Assembly: GCA_965243165.1 (NCBI GenBank)
Contig: OZ251535.1
Location: 186,001-250,000, forward strand
Origin: CATQHD01 sp965243165
GTDB lineage: Bacteria; Actinomycetota; Acidimicrobiia; Spongiisociales; Spongiisociaceae
Length of the DNA stretch: 64,000 bases
Reading direction: 5' to 3'
Part shown: piece after piece, positions 27,036 to 36,252 of the stretch
Numbering within the stretch: position 1 is the stretch's first letter
Layout of the letters: every line of letters starts with the position of its first letter
Made by a program: the position numbers and the translations under genes
The notes under the pieces: generated by a model
Database searches by the model: none
Seen by the model: the letters and a program-made list of their open reading frames with translations, nothing else
What the model was told of the DNA's origin: nothing

Positions 27036-28247
27036 GCCGCAGTCGCCGAACTCGTCGCAGGTCAAGGGGCCGATGATCCCGCCGAAGTCGGTTGCGTACA
27101 CCGCTTCCCGCAGCGCATGGCGGTCGATGTAGAGGGTGCCGTCCACCTCCACCGCCGTCTCTTCTACGGCGGCGAGCAACATGGTGGCGGCGTCGTAGGA
27201 GTGCGCCCAGTATCCGGCGGTCGGCCCCTCTCCGTAGGCCTCTTCGTAGTCGTCGAGGAGCTGGTCGGCCGTCTTGCCCGTGCGGCTGTTGCGGTTGGCG
27301 CCGAACCGCAGGTCGGGTCCGGATAGGTAGACGCCTTCGGATTCGGGCAGTTCCATGAAGTTGTCGGTCAGCAGCGCGGCCGAGGCGATCAGTACCGTGT
27401 TCTCCAGGCCCGCCGTTCCTCCGACCTGCTGGGCGATGAACCCGCCCTCGGGCATGAAGATGGGGATGAACAGGGCCTGCGGCTGCCCGGCGGCGGTCTC
27501 GGTGAGCACCGCGGTCATGTCGGTGTCGCCCTTGTTGACGGAGGTGAACGCCGTCATCTCCCCGCCCAAGGCCTCGTAGGCGTCCTTGAAGGCCTGCGCC
27601 AAGCCCTGTGTGAAAGGGTCGCCGTCGTGGATGGCGGCGGCGGTGTCGAGGCCCAGCTCTTCCTTCACGAAGGAGGCCACCGCCCGGCCCTGGTAGAGGT
27701 CGTTGCTGGAGGTGCGCAGATAACCGGGGTTCCAGCCGGTCCCCGGGGTGCCTTCCAGGTCGGAGGTCAAGGCGGGGGAGGTGTTGGAGGGCGAGATCAT
27801 CACCATTCCCGCCTCCGAGATCAGAGGCGACACCGCCACCGCCGCCGCCGAACAGGTCGTCCCGATCACCCCCACCACGTCCGGGTCGGCGACGATCACT
27901 TGGGCGGCGGCTTGACCCCCTTCGGCGGAGCAGAGGTCGTCCAACCCCCCGCCGAGGGACACCTCCCGCCCGGCGACCGGTCCGTAGTCGGCCACCGCCA
28001 GCTCGACCCCCCGCTGGTTGGGAGTCCCCAGGTTGGCCTGGTCGCCGCTGATCGAGTTGAGCGAGCGGATCTGGATATTCTCGCCGGGGCGGACTTCCAC
28101 CGCGCCCAGCGGCCCCGGGATGAACTCCTGCGCTTGGGCTGCGGCGGCGTCCTGGGTCGAGGCAACGGTTTCCTCCGCCTGTCCGCCCCCGCAGGCCGCG
28201 GCCGCCAAAGCCAGCGCCGGCCCTACGATGCCGATTCTCATCTTCAT
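26949..28247 (-). CDS. Branched-chain amino-acid-type ABC substrate-binding lipoprotein
   Basis: The 432-residue product has a lipoprotein signal with lipobox LAAAAC (Cys near residue 19) and the type 1 periplasmic-binding fold of the LivJ/LivK group: VADPDVVGVIGTTCSAAAVA, PLISEAGMVMISPSNTSP and IHDGDPFTQGLAQAF. It would deliver an amino acid, amide or related ligand to a Liv-type importer. No permease or ATPase genes are adjacent, so it is an orphan here. GGGAG precedes the ATG at 28247. Confidence 0.9.
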   Translation of the reverse strand: MKMRIGIVGPALALAAAACGGGQAEETVASTQDAAAAQAQEFIPGPLGAVEVRPGENIQIRSLNSISGDQANLGTPNQRGVELAVADYGPVAGREVSLGGGLDDLCSAEGGQAAAQVIVADPDVVGVIGTTCSAAAVAVSPLISEAGMVMISPSNTSPALTSDLEGTPGTGWNPGYLRTSSNDLYQGRAVASFVKEELGLDTAAAIHDGDPFTQGLAQAFKDAYEALGGEMTAFTSVNKGDTDMTAVLTETAAGQPQALFIPIFMPEGGFIAQQVGGTAGLENTVLIASAALLTDNFMELPESEGVYLSGPDLRFGANRNSRTGKTADQLLDDYEEAYGEGPTAGYWAHSYDAATMLLAAVEETAVEVDGTLYIDRHALREAVYATDFGGIIGPLTCDEFGDCGSQKLTIILHNDSRDVEASLDNIVFDFAP

Positions 28248-28268
28248 GTTCTCGCTCCCGCCCGCAAC

Positions 28269-28931
28269 CTAGGTGGCCAGGGCAATAACCGCGCCGAAGA
28301 GGGCCAGGCTCGTTGCCGCCATCCCTCCGGCCATCCAGTAGGCATTGGTGACCAAGCGCCGATCGAGGGTCGCGCTGTGTTTCTCGAGGGCGATGCAGAA
28401 TTCCGCGCCCTGCTCCTTGAGGGCGGCGTGGAATTCTGTTCCTTGTTTCTCGAGGGCGGCGTGGAATTCTGTTCCTTGTTTCTCGAGGGCGGCGTGGAAT
28501 TCTGTTCCTTGTTTCTCGAGGGCGGTGCCCTGCTCCTTGAGGGCGGCGTGGAATTCTGTTCCTTGTTTCTCGAGGGCGGCGTGGAATTCTGTTGATTGTT
28601 TGTCGAGGGCGGCGTAGAACTCTCTTCCTTGGTCTTTGAGGGCGGCGTGGAATTCTGTTCCTTGTTTCTCGAGGGCGGCGTAGAACTCTCTTCCTTGGTC
28701 TTTGAGGGCGGCGTGGAATTCTGTTCCTTGTTTGTCGAGGGCGGCGTAGAACTCTCTTCCTTGGTCTTTGAGGGCGGCGCTCAGCCGTTCGACGGCGGCG
28801 GTATGTTCCGCGCCCTGCTCGGTGAGGGCGATGTGGAATCCAGAGACGGCCTGGACCATTTCCAACCGGAGCTCGGCCGCCGCGCCGCCGCCCTTGGGGT
28901 CGTCCACCAGATCATCTGTTACTGCCGTCAC
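28269..28931 (-). CDS. 11-residue-repeat (hendecad) protein with C-terminal membrane anchor
   Basis: The 220-residue product is dominated by about a dozen 11-residue units of the form ALEKQGTEFHA or ALKDQGREFYA, one of them shortened to seven residues, followed by a single C-terminal membrane segment (WMAGGMAATSLALFGAVIAL). Eleven-residue periodicity favours a right-handed coiled coil or a membrane-lying amphipathic helix. I start at GTG 28931 because GGAAGGAG is five bases upstream; a longer frame to 29009 lacks such a site. The gene is 21 bases from the binding-protein gene. No known family recognised. Confidence 0.7.
   Translation of the reverse strand: MTAVTDDLVDDPKGGGAAAELRLEMVQAVSGFHIALTEQGAEHTAAVERLSAALKDQGREFYAALDKQGTEFHAALKDQGREFYAALEKQGTEFHAALKDQGREFYAALDKQSTEFHAALEKQGTEFHAALKEQGTALEKQGTEFHAALEKQGTEFHAALEKQGTEFHAALKEQGAEFCIALEKHSATLDRRLVTNAYWMAGGMAATSLALFGAVIALAT
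28381..28790. repeat. 33-bp tandem repeats inside the hendecad gene
   Basis: The 33-bp unit, recognisable by GTTCCTTGTTTCTCGAGGGC on the plus strand, recurs roughly twelve times with two main variants (TTGTTTCTCGAGG and TTGGTCTTTGAGG). One unit is 21 bp. Near-identity at DNA level means slippage or recombination could change the copy number. Confidence 0.85.
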
Positions 28932-29078
28932 GAAGGCTCCTTCCTGCACCGAACGCCTGTCCCGGCTGGAGCAGCGCCGCCGCCGCTCCTGATCGGTCAC
29001 GGCCAACATAGTTGATTCTGCCCGCCTACACCGCCGAACCTGGGGGATTTTTTTAGCACTCCAAGGGTTTTCGGTATG

Positions 29079-30242
29079 TCAGGCGAACAGACGGGCGCTC
29101 TCGGCGAGGCGGCGGGCCAGCTCAGGGACGTCGGAGTCGGACACGTTGGCGAAGGCCAGCCGCAGACAGTTGTCCTGGCCGGGGCCGAACATGTCACCCG
29201 AGAGCACCAGCACCGCCAGCTCCTCGTACAGCCGCCGCGCCGCCTCTCTGGCCGGAACCCCCTCGAAGGGATGGCGCAGGTACACGAAGTGCCCGCCCGC
29301 CGAGGCCACCTCGTAGGGGCGCCCGCCCGCCGCCCTGACGAACTCCCCGATCCGGCGGTGGATCTCCCCGGCCCTGTCCTCCACCCACCGCCCCAGATGG
29401 CGCAGCCCGTAGAGCGCCGCCTCCTGCCCCAGGCGGTTGGGGCAGATGGTGAGGCAGTCCGCCGCCTTCTCGACCTCGGCCAGCAGGCCGGGGGAGGCGG
29501 CCAGGCTACCCACCCGGTACCCGGGTACGGCGTAGGTCTTGGAGAAGCTGCCTATGTGTACGACGTGACGATCCCACTCCGGATCCCCGAACAGCCGGTG
29601 GGCCGCGCCTCCGGCTCCGCCCCGGAAATGCCGGTAGGCCTCGTCCAGGATCAGATAGATCCCTCTGGCGGCGGCCAGATCCGCGAAGGCCGATATGAGT
29701 TCCGGCGGATACACCCGCCCGGTCGGGTTGTTGGGCGTAACCAGCACCACCGCCCTGGTCCGCTTGGTCAGCAGGGCGGCGGCCTCCTCGGGGGAGGGGA
29801 GCATCTGGCCGGAGCAGGGCAGGTAGACCGCCTTCACGCCGCTGATGCTCAGCCACATGTCGTGGTTGAAGTAGTAGGGGACCGGCAGGATCACCTCGCT
29901 GCCCGGCTCGCACAACGCCGCAACCGTCAGGCAGAAGGCCTGGTTGGCCCCGGCGGTAACCGCCGTCTGCTCAGGGCGCACCGCCGCTCTGTAGGAATCG
30001 GACATCTCGCCGGCTATCGCCTCCCGCAGCTCCGCCTCCCCCAAGACCGGCCCGTAGCGGGACGCCGACCGATGATCCAGCTCCGCCATGCGCTGCTGCA
30101 GTCCGGCGGCGGGCGGGTAGCCGGGGGCGGCCTGGGACATGTCGAGCAGGGGTAGGTCGACCGCCGGCGGCCCGGCCGCCCTCCAAGCCCGCACCTCGCA
30201 GATGGGCGAAGCCGGCGCAGCCCGAATGAGGCGGCTGATCAT
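29079..30242 (-). CDS. Class I/II PLP-dependent aminotransferase
   Basis: The 387-residue product has the class I/II aminotransferase fold: YGPVLGEAELREAIA, VTPNNPTGRVYPPE, ILDEAYRHF and the PLP-lysine motif GSFSKTYAVPGYRVG. The ATG at 30242 overlaps the stop of the CoA-transferase gene by four bases, so the two form an operon. The substrate cannot be read from sequence; aspartate- or aromatic-type transamination is possible. Pairing with a CoA transferase hints at amino-acid catabolism. Confidence 0.9.
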   Translation of the reverse strand: MISRLIRAAPASPICEVRAWRAAGPPAVDLPLLDMSQAAPGYPPAAGLQQRMAELDHRSASRYGPVLGEAELREAIAGEMSDSYRAAVRPEQTAVTAGANQAFCLTVAALCEPGSEVILPVPYYFNHDMWLSISGVKAVYLPCSGQMLPSPEEAAALLTKRTRAVVLVTPNNPTGRVYPPELISAFADLAAARGIYLILDEAYRHFRGGAGGAAHRLFGDPEWDRHVVHIGSFSKTYAVPGYRVGSLAASPGLLAEVEKAADCLTICPNRLGQEAALYGLRHLGRWVEDRAGEIHRRIGEFVRAAGGRPYEVASAGGHFVYLRHPFEGVPAREAARRLYEELAVLVLSGDMFGPGQDNCLRLAFANVSDSDVPELARRLAESARLFA

Positions 30243-31393
30243 CTGTCCGCCCGCTCCCCCCGGCGGAGGGGTATGGACGGGTTCTCTCCCAGGCCGGGCG
30301 CCGCCGCCCGGGCGGCCGGGTCGCCGTGGCCGGACAGCTTCACGGGGTTGCCCGCCATTTCCACCGCCGCTCCGTCCGGCAGGTCCACCGACACGATCAT
30401 GTTGCGCGCCCGCACCCCCGGATCGTTCACCACCGCCGCTATGTCGTTGATGGGCCCGCACGGCACCCCCGCCCGCTCCAGACGCTCCAGCCACTCCGCC
30501 GCCGCCCCGCCCGCCAACACGCCCTCGATCTCGGCCGTCAGCGCATCGACGTGCTCGGTGCGGCGCCGGTTGTCGGCGAAACGTCCGTCCGCCGCCAGGT
30601 CATCCCGGCCGAGCACTCCGCACAGCCTGCCGAACAGGGCGTCGTTTCCCGCCGCGATCACCAGCGGCCCGTCCGCCGCCTCGAACACATCGAAGGGGGT
30701 GATCGAAGGGTGGCGGGCGCCCAGCGGCCCCGGCGCCTCTCCGGCGGCCCCGTACCGGGCGATGGCGTTCTCCAAGACGGCCACCTGGCAGTCGAGCATG
30801 GCGATGTCCACCAGCTGCCCTTCTCCGGTGCGCTCCCGGTCGTGGAGGGCGGCCAGGACGCCCACCGCTGCGAACAGCCCGGCGGCTATGTCTCCGATCG
30901 AGGCCCCCGCCCGCACCGGAGGCCCGCCCGCCTGCCCCGTCAGGCTCATGAGCCCGCCCATCGCCTGCACCACCAGGTCGTAGGCGGGCCTTTCCGCATA
31001 CGGCCCCGTCCGACCGAACCCCGACACCGCCGCATACACCAGCCGCGGCCAACGGGCGTGCAGGGCCTCCCACCCGTACCCCAGCCGCTCCATGACCCCA
31101 GGGCGGAAGTTCTCCACCAACACGTCCGCCTCCGCCGCCAGCCCTTCGAACTCCCGCCTGCCCGCCGGGTCGTCCAACCGCAGCGCCCTCGATTCCTTGC
31201 CGCGGTTGAGGGACTCGAAATACATGCTCCTCCCCCCCGCGAACGGCCCCACCCGCCGGGCGTCGTCCCCCCCGTCGGGATGCTCCACCTTGACGACCCT
31301 CGCCCCCAGATCGGCCAGCACCATAGTGGCGTACGGGCCGGCCAGCAGCCGGGTGAGGTCGAGGACGGTGATATCGGATAGAGGCCCTGCCAT
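30239..31393 (-). CDS. Family III (CaiB/BaiF-type) acyl-CoA transferase
   Basis: The 384-residue product matches formyl-CoA:oxalate/carnitine-type CoA transferases: LDLTRLLAGPYATMVLADLG, VENFRPGVMERLG, SGFGRTGPYAERPAYDLVVQ (with the catalytic Asp) and AGVPCGPINDI. It moves CoA between carboxylic acids. I start at ATG 31393 (MAGPLSDITVLDLTR), the family N-terminus, although the frame stays open further upstream. Transcribed with the downstream aminotransferase. Confidence 0.92.
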   Translation of the reverse strand: MAGPLSDITVLDLTRLLAGPYATMVLADLGARVVKVEHPDGGDDARRVGPFAGGRSMYFESLNRGKESRALRLDDPAGRREFEGLAAEADVLVENFRPGVMERLGYGWEALHARWPRLVYAAVSGFGRTGPYAERPAYDLVVQAMGGLMSLTGQAGGPPVRAGASIGDIAAGLFAAVGVLAALHDRERTGEGQLVDIAMLDCQVAVLENAIARYGAAGEAPGPLGARHPSITPFDVFEAADGPLVIAAGNDALFGRLCGVLGRDDLAADGRFADNRRRTEHVDALTAEIEGVLAGGAAAEWLERLERAGVPCGPINDIAAVVNDPGVRARNMIVSVDLPDGAAVEMAGNPVKLSGHGDPAARAAAPGLGENPSIPLRRGERADR

Positions 31394-31777
31394 GCCGCCG
31401 AACTGTAGTTTGACCTGCCGGAAGGCGGGGCGGCCTTCCGCCCGGGCCCTCCTGCCCGCTGCTTCCCTGCAGGCGCTTCCTTCCGGAAGCAACGCGCCGT
31501 TGCGGTGCTCGGCTGTTCTGCCGGCAGCCGAGCGTGTGACTGGTGGTTGGCGGCAATGCTGTTGCTGCCGCTGCCGGCGGTGTGCGGACGGGGACCGGTG
31601 GAGGAGGTTTGTGGTCCGGCGCAACCGGTGAAGAAGCCTCCGTCTGTGAATCACCGAGAGCGAAGACGCCTGACCCCCCCCGGTTGCCGGGGTTGAAACA
31701 ACGCGGATGCTATTATCCACAGGCCAAGAGGGAGGCTTCATAAGTGCTAGCAGCGTGATCCGGCCGGAGGGCCAAAA
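31394..31777. other. Divergent intergenic region with hairpins
   Basis: No gene is supported in these 384 bases between the divergent CoA-transferase and SLH genes. It holds GCTTCC/GGAAGC (loop TTCC), and a perfect 9-bp inverted repeat GCTCGGCTG (31508-31516) / CAGCCGAGC (31526-31534). A possible extended -10 (TGC at 31708-31710 then TATTAT at 31711-31716) lies 61 bases before the SLH gene start. Confidence 0.5.
31708..31716 (+). promoter_or_regulatory. Extended -10 promoter candidate for SLH genes
   Basis: TGCTATTAT fits an extended -10 (TGnTATAAT) with two mismatches in a GC-rich background. Initiation near 31723 would give a leader of about 55 bases carrying the GGAGGG ribosome site of the first SLH gene. 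No good -35 is present. Confidence 0.35.
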
Positions 31778-33871
31778 ATGACCGGGGCGCGCCCCCGCCG
31801 GCCGGGCATGCCCCTTTGGATCGCCGCCGCCGCTGTGGTCTTGTCGGCTTCGGTCTTGGCCGCCGCCCCCGCCTCGGCCGCCGTCGGCGAGGCCGACCAC
31901 CTTCCTGATTTCTCCGCCTGTGCGGGCCCCGCCCTCGAGCCGCACGGTTTTGCAGACACCAGAGGCGACGCCGCCGAGGCGGCCATCGACTGCCTGGTCC
32001 ACTACCGAATAACCAAGGGCAAGGGGCCTTCGTCCTTCGCCCCTGAAGAGACCGTCACCCGCCTGCAGATGGCCCTGTTCCTGGCCCGGGCCGCCCGCCC
32101 CGCCGGAATCAGTCTGCCCGATGCGGCCGTTGACCAGGGGTTCGAGGATATCGAGGGGTTGCCCGAGGAGATGAGGGACGCTGTCAACCGAATGGCGAAA
32201 CTCGAGATCATGACCGGCGCCTCAGAGCGGCGGTTCGACCCGCAGGGGTTGGTGACCCGCCGGGACATGGCAGTGTTCTTGGCCCGGTTCTTGGAGCTGG
32301 CCGAAGTCGGGGAGGGCGGAACGGCCATCCGCGCCGTCGTCTCGGACGAGAATCTGTTCAGGGACGTGTCCAGCCTTCCCCGCGAGGTGGAAAACGCAAT
32401 CTACCGGTTGTACGAGATGGGGGTCACCAAGGGCGCCGCAGATACGGCCTTCGCCCCCGCCGCCCCGGTGACCAGAGCTCAGATGGCCTCTTTCATCACC
32501 AGGGCGCTGGCCCACACCAACGCCCGCCCCTCAGGAGTAACCGTCCAAGGGCCGGCTGGAGAGGTGGTCGAAGGCGGGGAGGCCGATATCCTGGTCTCGC
32601 TGCGAGACCGTTTCCACCGGCCGATCCGGGACAGCTACGTCGACGTCTTCTCGATGGATCTGGATCTGGACATCGAGAAGGCTTTCGACCGAGACGGCAG
32701 CTGTTCGACGCGGCTCGAGAACCGCCGCCCTCCCTTGGGGAGCCGCACCTGCGCGATCGACGTCTCCGACCTTCTGACCGACCCGTTCGGCAACGCCGTG
32801 GATTCCATCCAGGTGGACAGCGGCCTGGTTCTGTGGGCTTGGACGGGCGGCCTCGACGCCGAGTTCGACCGAGACCGCGCGGAGGCCCGCTCCTTCGTGA
32901 TCCGCACCTCCAAACCCCCGGCAAATCTGGAGATAACCGACGATATGAAGGAAGGAGCCGAGCTCCTGGCTTTCGGCAGTTCGATCACCTACACCCTCCA
33001 GCTGGTGGATCGAGACGGAGAACCAGTGCCCGAAGCCCGCATCGTCTGGGTGAGCAGCACCATCGAAGTCGACGGGGTGGTCAGAGAGCAGGAGGCGAGA
33101 AACTACCGGACCGACAGGTCGGGCCGGCTCACCTTCACCTTCCAGGAGAGAGACCCCGACCGGACCGACGACGACGATACGGTAACCCTCGACTTCGACG
33201 TGTCGCCGTCCGATTTGGCGGTGCAGGACGAGACCACCCTGGGAGGAGGTTCCGGCCCCGGAGGCGCCTTCCGGACGACGGCGACCTGGTCCGAGGAAGC
33301 GCCGGCGCCCGCGCATCTGCAGCTCATCCAGGAACCGTTGTTCCACGTCGCGTCCGACCGCGACCGGGGCGCCGTCAACTCGGTGCAGGCGCTGCTCACC
33401 GACCAATACGGCGACCCGGTGCGCGGGCAGCGGATACTGTTCTCTTCCCAGGACGAGCTGGGCCTCGGGGAGGAGCAGTTCCAGCGCCACACCAGTTCCC
33501 GGGGAATCGCCACCGCCCGCTACCAGCGGGATTCCGAGTACGCCGGGGTGGAGGAGATACGCGCCGAAGTGGTCGACGCAGACCCGGCCATCGAAGCGGA
33601 CCCGGTAACCCACTACTGGGTCGAGCCCTACCGGGCGGGCCCCCGGCGCGGGGTCTCCATCCTCGAGGCCGACTACGAACGGAATCTGTTCGTGAGCACC
33701 GACCTCAGGCTGTACGCCTACGACCGAAACGACCGTTTCAGGATCAACGGCGTTACCGCTTCTCTCGAGGAGTTCGAGGCCGCGGTCGAGGAGAGACGGC
33801 TTTCGACCGTAGACGTAGACATCGGTTCACTGGATGCGTCCTCTGTCAACCGGTTCGACCTGAGGGCTTGA
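31778..33871 (+). CDS. S-layer-homology surface protein 1
   Basis: The 697-residue product has a signal peptide (residues 1-35, ending APASAA), then three SLH repeats to about residue 245, seen as FADTRGDAAEAAIDCLVHYR, FEDIEGLPEEMRDAVNRM and FRDVSSLPREVENAIYRL, each followed by a VTR-QMA motif. SLH domains bind secondary cell-wall polymers and anchor proteins at the surface. The rest has Ig-like (Big-1 type) stretches such as LLTDQYGDPVRGQRILFSS. A paralogue follows ten bases later; both have an Asp-rich segment near DDDDTVTLDF. Confidence 0.85.
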   Translation: MTGARPRRPGMPLWIAAAAVVLSASVLAAAPASAAVGEADHLPDFSACAGPALEPHGFADTRGDAAEAAIDCLVHYRITKGKGPSSFAPEETVTRLQMALFLARAARPAGISLPDAAVDQGFEDIEGLPEEMRDAVNRMAKLEIMTGASERRFDPQGLVTRRDMAVFLARFLELAEVGEGGTAIRAVVSDENLFRDVSSLPREVENAIYRLYEMGVTKGAADTAFAPAAPVTRAQMASFITRALAHTNARPSGVTVQGPAGEVVEGGEADILVSLRDRFHRPIRDSYVDVFSMDLDLDIEKAFDRDGSCSTRLENRRPPLGSRTCAIDVSDLLTDPFGNAVDSIQVDSGLVLWAWTGGLDAEFDRDRAEARSFVIRTSKPPANLEITDDMKEGAELLAFGSSITYTLQLVDRDGEPVPEARIVWVSSTIEVDGVVREQEARNYRTDRSGRLTFTFQERDPDRTDDDDTVTLDFDVSPSDLAVQDETTLGGGSGPGGAFRTTATWSEEAPAPAHLQLIQEPLFHVASDRDRGAVNSVQALLTDQYGDPVRGQRILFSSQDELGLGEEQFQRHTSSRGIATARYQRDSEYAGVEEIRAEVVDADPAIEADPVTHYWVEPYRAGPRRGVSILEADYERNLFVSTDLRLYAYDRNDRFRINGVTASLEEFEAAVEERRLSTVDVDIGSLDASSVNRFDLRA

Positions 33872-33881
33872 GGCTGACGGC

Positions 33882-35984
33882 ATGAGGGCGCGGCGGCGGA
33901 CGGCGTGGGCGGCGGCCAGGGGCGCCCTGGCTGCTCTGCTGCTGGCGGCGGGATTGGCCCCGGCCGGGGCGCCTCCGGCGGGGGCGGAGGACGGCCGGCC
34001 GGACAACACCGCCCGCTATTCGGCGTGCTTGGGGAAGGCGCTGGCCCCGGCCGGGTTCACGGACATGGAAGGCAGCTTCGCCGAGGACGCGGTCAATTGC
34101 CTGGCCTACTACGGGGTCGCTCGGGGCACCGCCTCGGGGCTGTTCTCGCCGGGCAACTCGGTTACCCGCTGGCAGATGGCGCTGTTCTTGCTGCGGGCGG
34201 CGGAGGCGGCCGGGGCCGACCTGGCGCCGCCGGAAGATCAGGGCTTCACCGACATTTGGTCCTTGGGGTCGTCTACCCAGAACGCCGTCAACCAAATGGC
34301 CGCGCTGGGGGTCACCAGGGGAACCGCCGAAGACCGCTTCTCTCCCTACGGGTTGGTCACCCGCCTGCAGATGGCGCTGTTCCTGCACCGCTTCATGGCG
34401 GAGATCCCGATCGGGGAGGGCGGGACCGAAGTCGGGGAGGCGTCGCCGGACGACACCCAGTTCGAGGACATAGACACCCTCTCCGCCTCCGCCGAGCGGG
34501 CAGTGCTGGTCATGTACGAGATGGGCATCACAGCTGGCGCTTCGCCGAATCGTTTCTCGCCCCACGACCGGGTGAACCGGGGCCAGATGGCGGTGTTCCT
34601 CGCCCGCGCCTTGGACCACAGCAACGCCCGCCCGGCGGGGGTGACCATTCAGGTCGATCAGGCGTCGGTGGCCGCCGGGGACACCATAGACCTGCATTTC
34701 TCGGTGCGGGACGATAGGCGCCGTCCGGTGACGGGTGCGCCTCTAGACCTCTTTTCTGCCGCTTCCGGCCGGGTGCGGGAGGCCTTCGACGATCTGGGGT
34801 ACTGCTCCGGGGAGGTGCAGGAGGTGTTCACCGGGCAGGTGTGTCAGATCGACTCCCGCGACCGGCGCACCGACGACCTGGGCAATGTGTTCGCGGCTAT
34901 CGAGATCTCCGAGAGCAGGGTGTTCTGGGCTTGGACGGGCGCCCGCCTCGATGCCTTCAGAGACGGGACGACCGAGGCCGGCCTGATCGAGATCACCGCT
35001 GCGCAGCCGGCAACCCGATTGGTGGTGGAGGACGACATGCGCCGGGGGGCGGCCCGGCTGCGGCTGGGCGAGCCGGTCACCTTCACGATGCAGCTGACCG
35101 ACCGCTTCGGCAACCCGGCGGCGGCGGACGGGAGGGGGGTGCGGGTGTCCACCCGGATCGACGAGGGAGGCGCCAGGGGCCGGACGGTGATCAAGACCCA
35201 CCCCACCGATTCCTTCGGGCGGCTGAAGCTGACCTTCCGCCAAATCGACCCCGACCCTTCCGATGATTCCGACGACGACTACATCCAGCTGGTGATGGCT
35301 GTAACGGCCGGGCGCCTCGAGGTGGTGGACCGCACCACGGTGCGGATCCTGGGCGGCGCCCCGGCGGCCCTCCGCTGGGTGGAAGAAGAGGCCGAACCCT
35401 CGCTGCTCCGGTTGAGCCAGGGGCAGGCCTACAACCTGGTGTCGGAGGCCGGCGCCGGCGCGGCCCATCTGGTGATAGCCGACTTGTTGGACCAGTACGG
35501 TGAGCCGGTGGAAGGGGCCAGGCTGGAGTTCACGTCCGATGACCGCCGGGGGGTGGGGCCGTCCGCCCAGAGCAGAATCACCGACTCCCAGGGAACAGCC
35601 ATCCTCAGGTATCTGCGGGACGGAACCAGCCCAGGCACCGAGACCATCACCGTCCGGGTGCCGGATGCGGAAGGGGTCGAGGCGGCCGAGGTGCACCACC
35701 ATTGGGCAACCGCGCACCGAGCCACAGGCGTGTTGGGAGCGAAGATACTGGCGGTCGACCTGAACGACGACGTGATAATCCTGTATCCGGACTTCCCGGC
35801 GCTGATACGCTACGACTCCAACGACGAGTTCAAAGTGGAGGGCCGCGCCCGCAACTTCATCGAGTTCGAGGCCGTCCTCCGGTCGGGCAGCTACGAACGG
35901 CTATCCTTCTTCGACTACTCGCCAGAAGCCTCTGCCGTCAACAGCTTCGATCTGTCCAACGTAGCAATCTACGACTCCGCCTGA
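33882..35984 (+). CDS. S-layer-homology surface protein 2 (paralogue)
   Basis: The 700-residue product mirrors its upstream neighbour: signal peptide (to about residue 35), three SLH repeats (FTDMEGSFAEDAVNCLAYYG; FTDIWSLGSSTQNAVNQMA; FEDIDTLSASAERAVLVMY), then Ig-like domains with FWAWTGARLDAF and LLDQYGEPVEGARLEFTS. The same order, length and motifs show tandem duplication followed by clear divergence. It is expected on the cell surface. The start at 33882 lies ten bases after the first copy's stop. Confidence 0.85.
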   Translation: MRARRRTAWAAARGALAALLLAAGLAPAGAPPAGAEDGRPDNTARYSACLGKALAPAGFTDMEGSFAEDAVNCLAYYGVARGTASGLFSPGNSVTRWQMALFLLRAAEAAGADLAPPEDQGFTDIWSLGSSTQNAVNQMAALGVTRGTAEDRFSPYGLVTRLQMALFLHRFMAEIPIGEGGTEVGEASPDDTQFEDIDTLSASAERAVLVMYEMGITAGASPNRFSPHDRVNRGQMAVFLARALDHSNARPAGVTIQVDQASVAAGDTIDLHFSVRDDRRRPVTGAPLDLFSAASGRVREAFDDLGYCSGEVQEVFTGQVCQIDSRDRRTDDLGNVFAAIEISESRVFWAWTGARLDAFRDGTTEAGLIEITAAQPATRLVVEDDMRRGAARLRLGEPVTFTMQLTDRFGNPAAADGRGVRVSTRIDEGGARGRTVIKTHPTDSFGRLKLTFRQIDPDPSDDSDDDYIQLVMAVTAGRLEVVDRTTVRILGGAPAALRWVEEEAEPSLLRLSQGQAYNLVSEAGAGAAHLVIADLLDQYGEPVEGARLEFTSDDRRGVGPSAQSRITDSQGTAILRYLRDGTSPGTETITVRVPDAEGVEAAEVHHHWATAHRATGVLGAKILAVDLNDDVIILYPDFPALIRYDSNDEFKVEGRARNFIEFEAVLRSGSYERLSFFDYSPEASAVNSFDLSNVAIYDSA

Positions 35985-36252
35985 CCCTCGGCGCGTTCTC
36001 CGACCCGCCTGGTTCGCGGTCTCCGCTCTTGCGCGCCCCATCGCCCCGCCCCCCAACTTCCGGCCTGCTGCCTTGCCGCCCGCCGTTTCAGCCTGAATCC
36101 ACCGATGGGTGGGGGTCTTGCAGGTGGAAATGCTGGGAGTGCCCTCCTTGACCCGGGATGACAGCCGTAGTAATAAGCGGGCTTCGGCTCTGGAGAGGAG
36201 GCGCTTCGGGGCCAAGGCGGCGGTGAGCCTTTCAATCCTACTGCCGGGGCGG

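Noticed and set aside
28345..29015. Plus-strand open frames across the 33-bp repeats
   Set aside because: These are antisense readings of the repeat array; the minus frame has a good ribosome site, coiled-coil pattern and membrane anchor.
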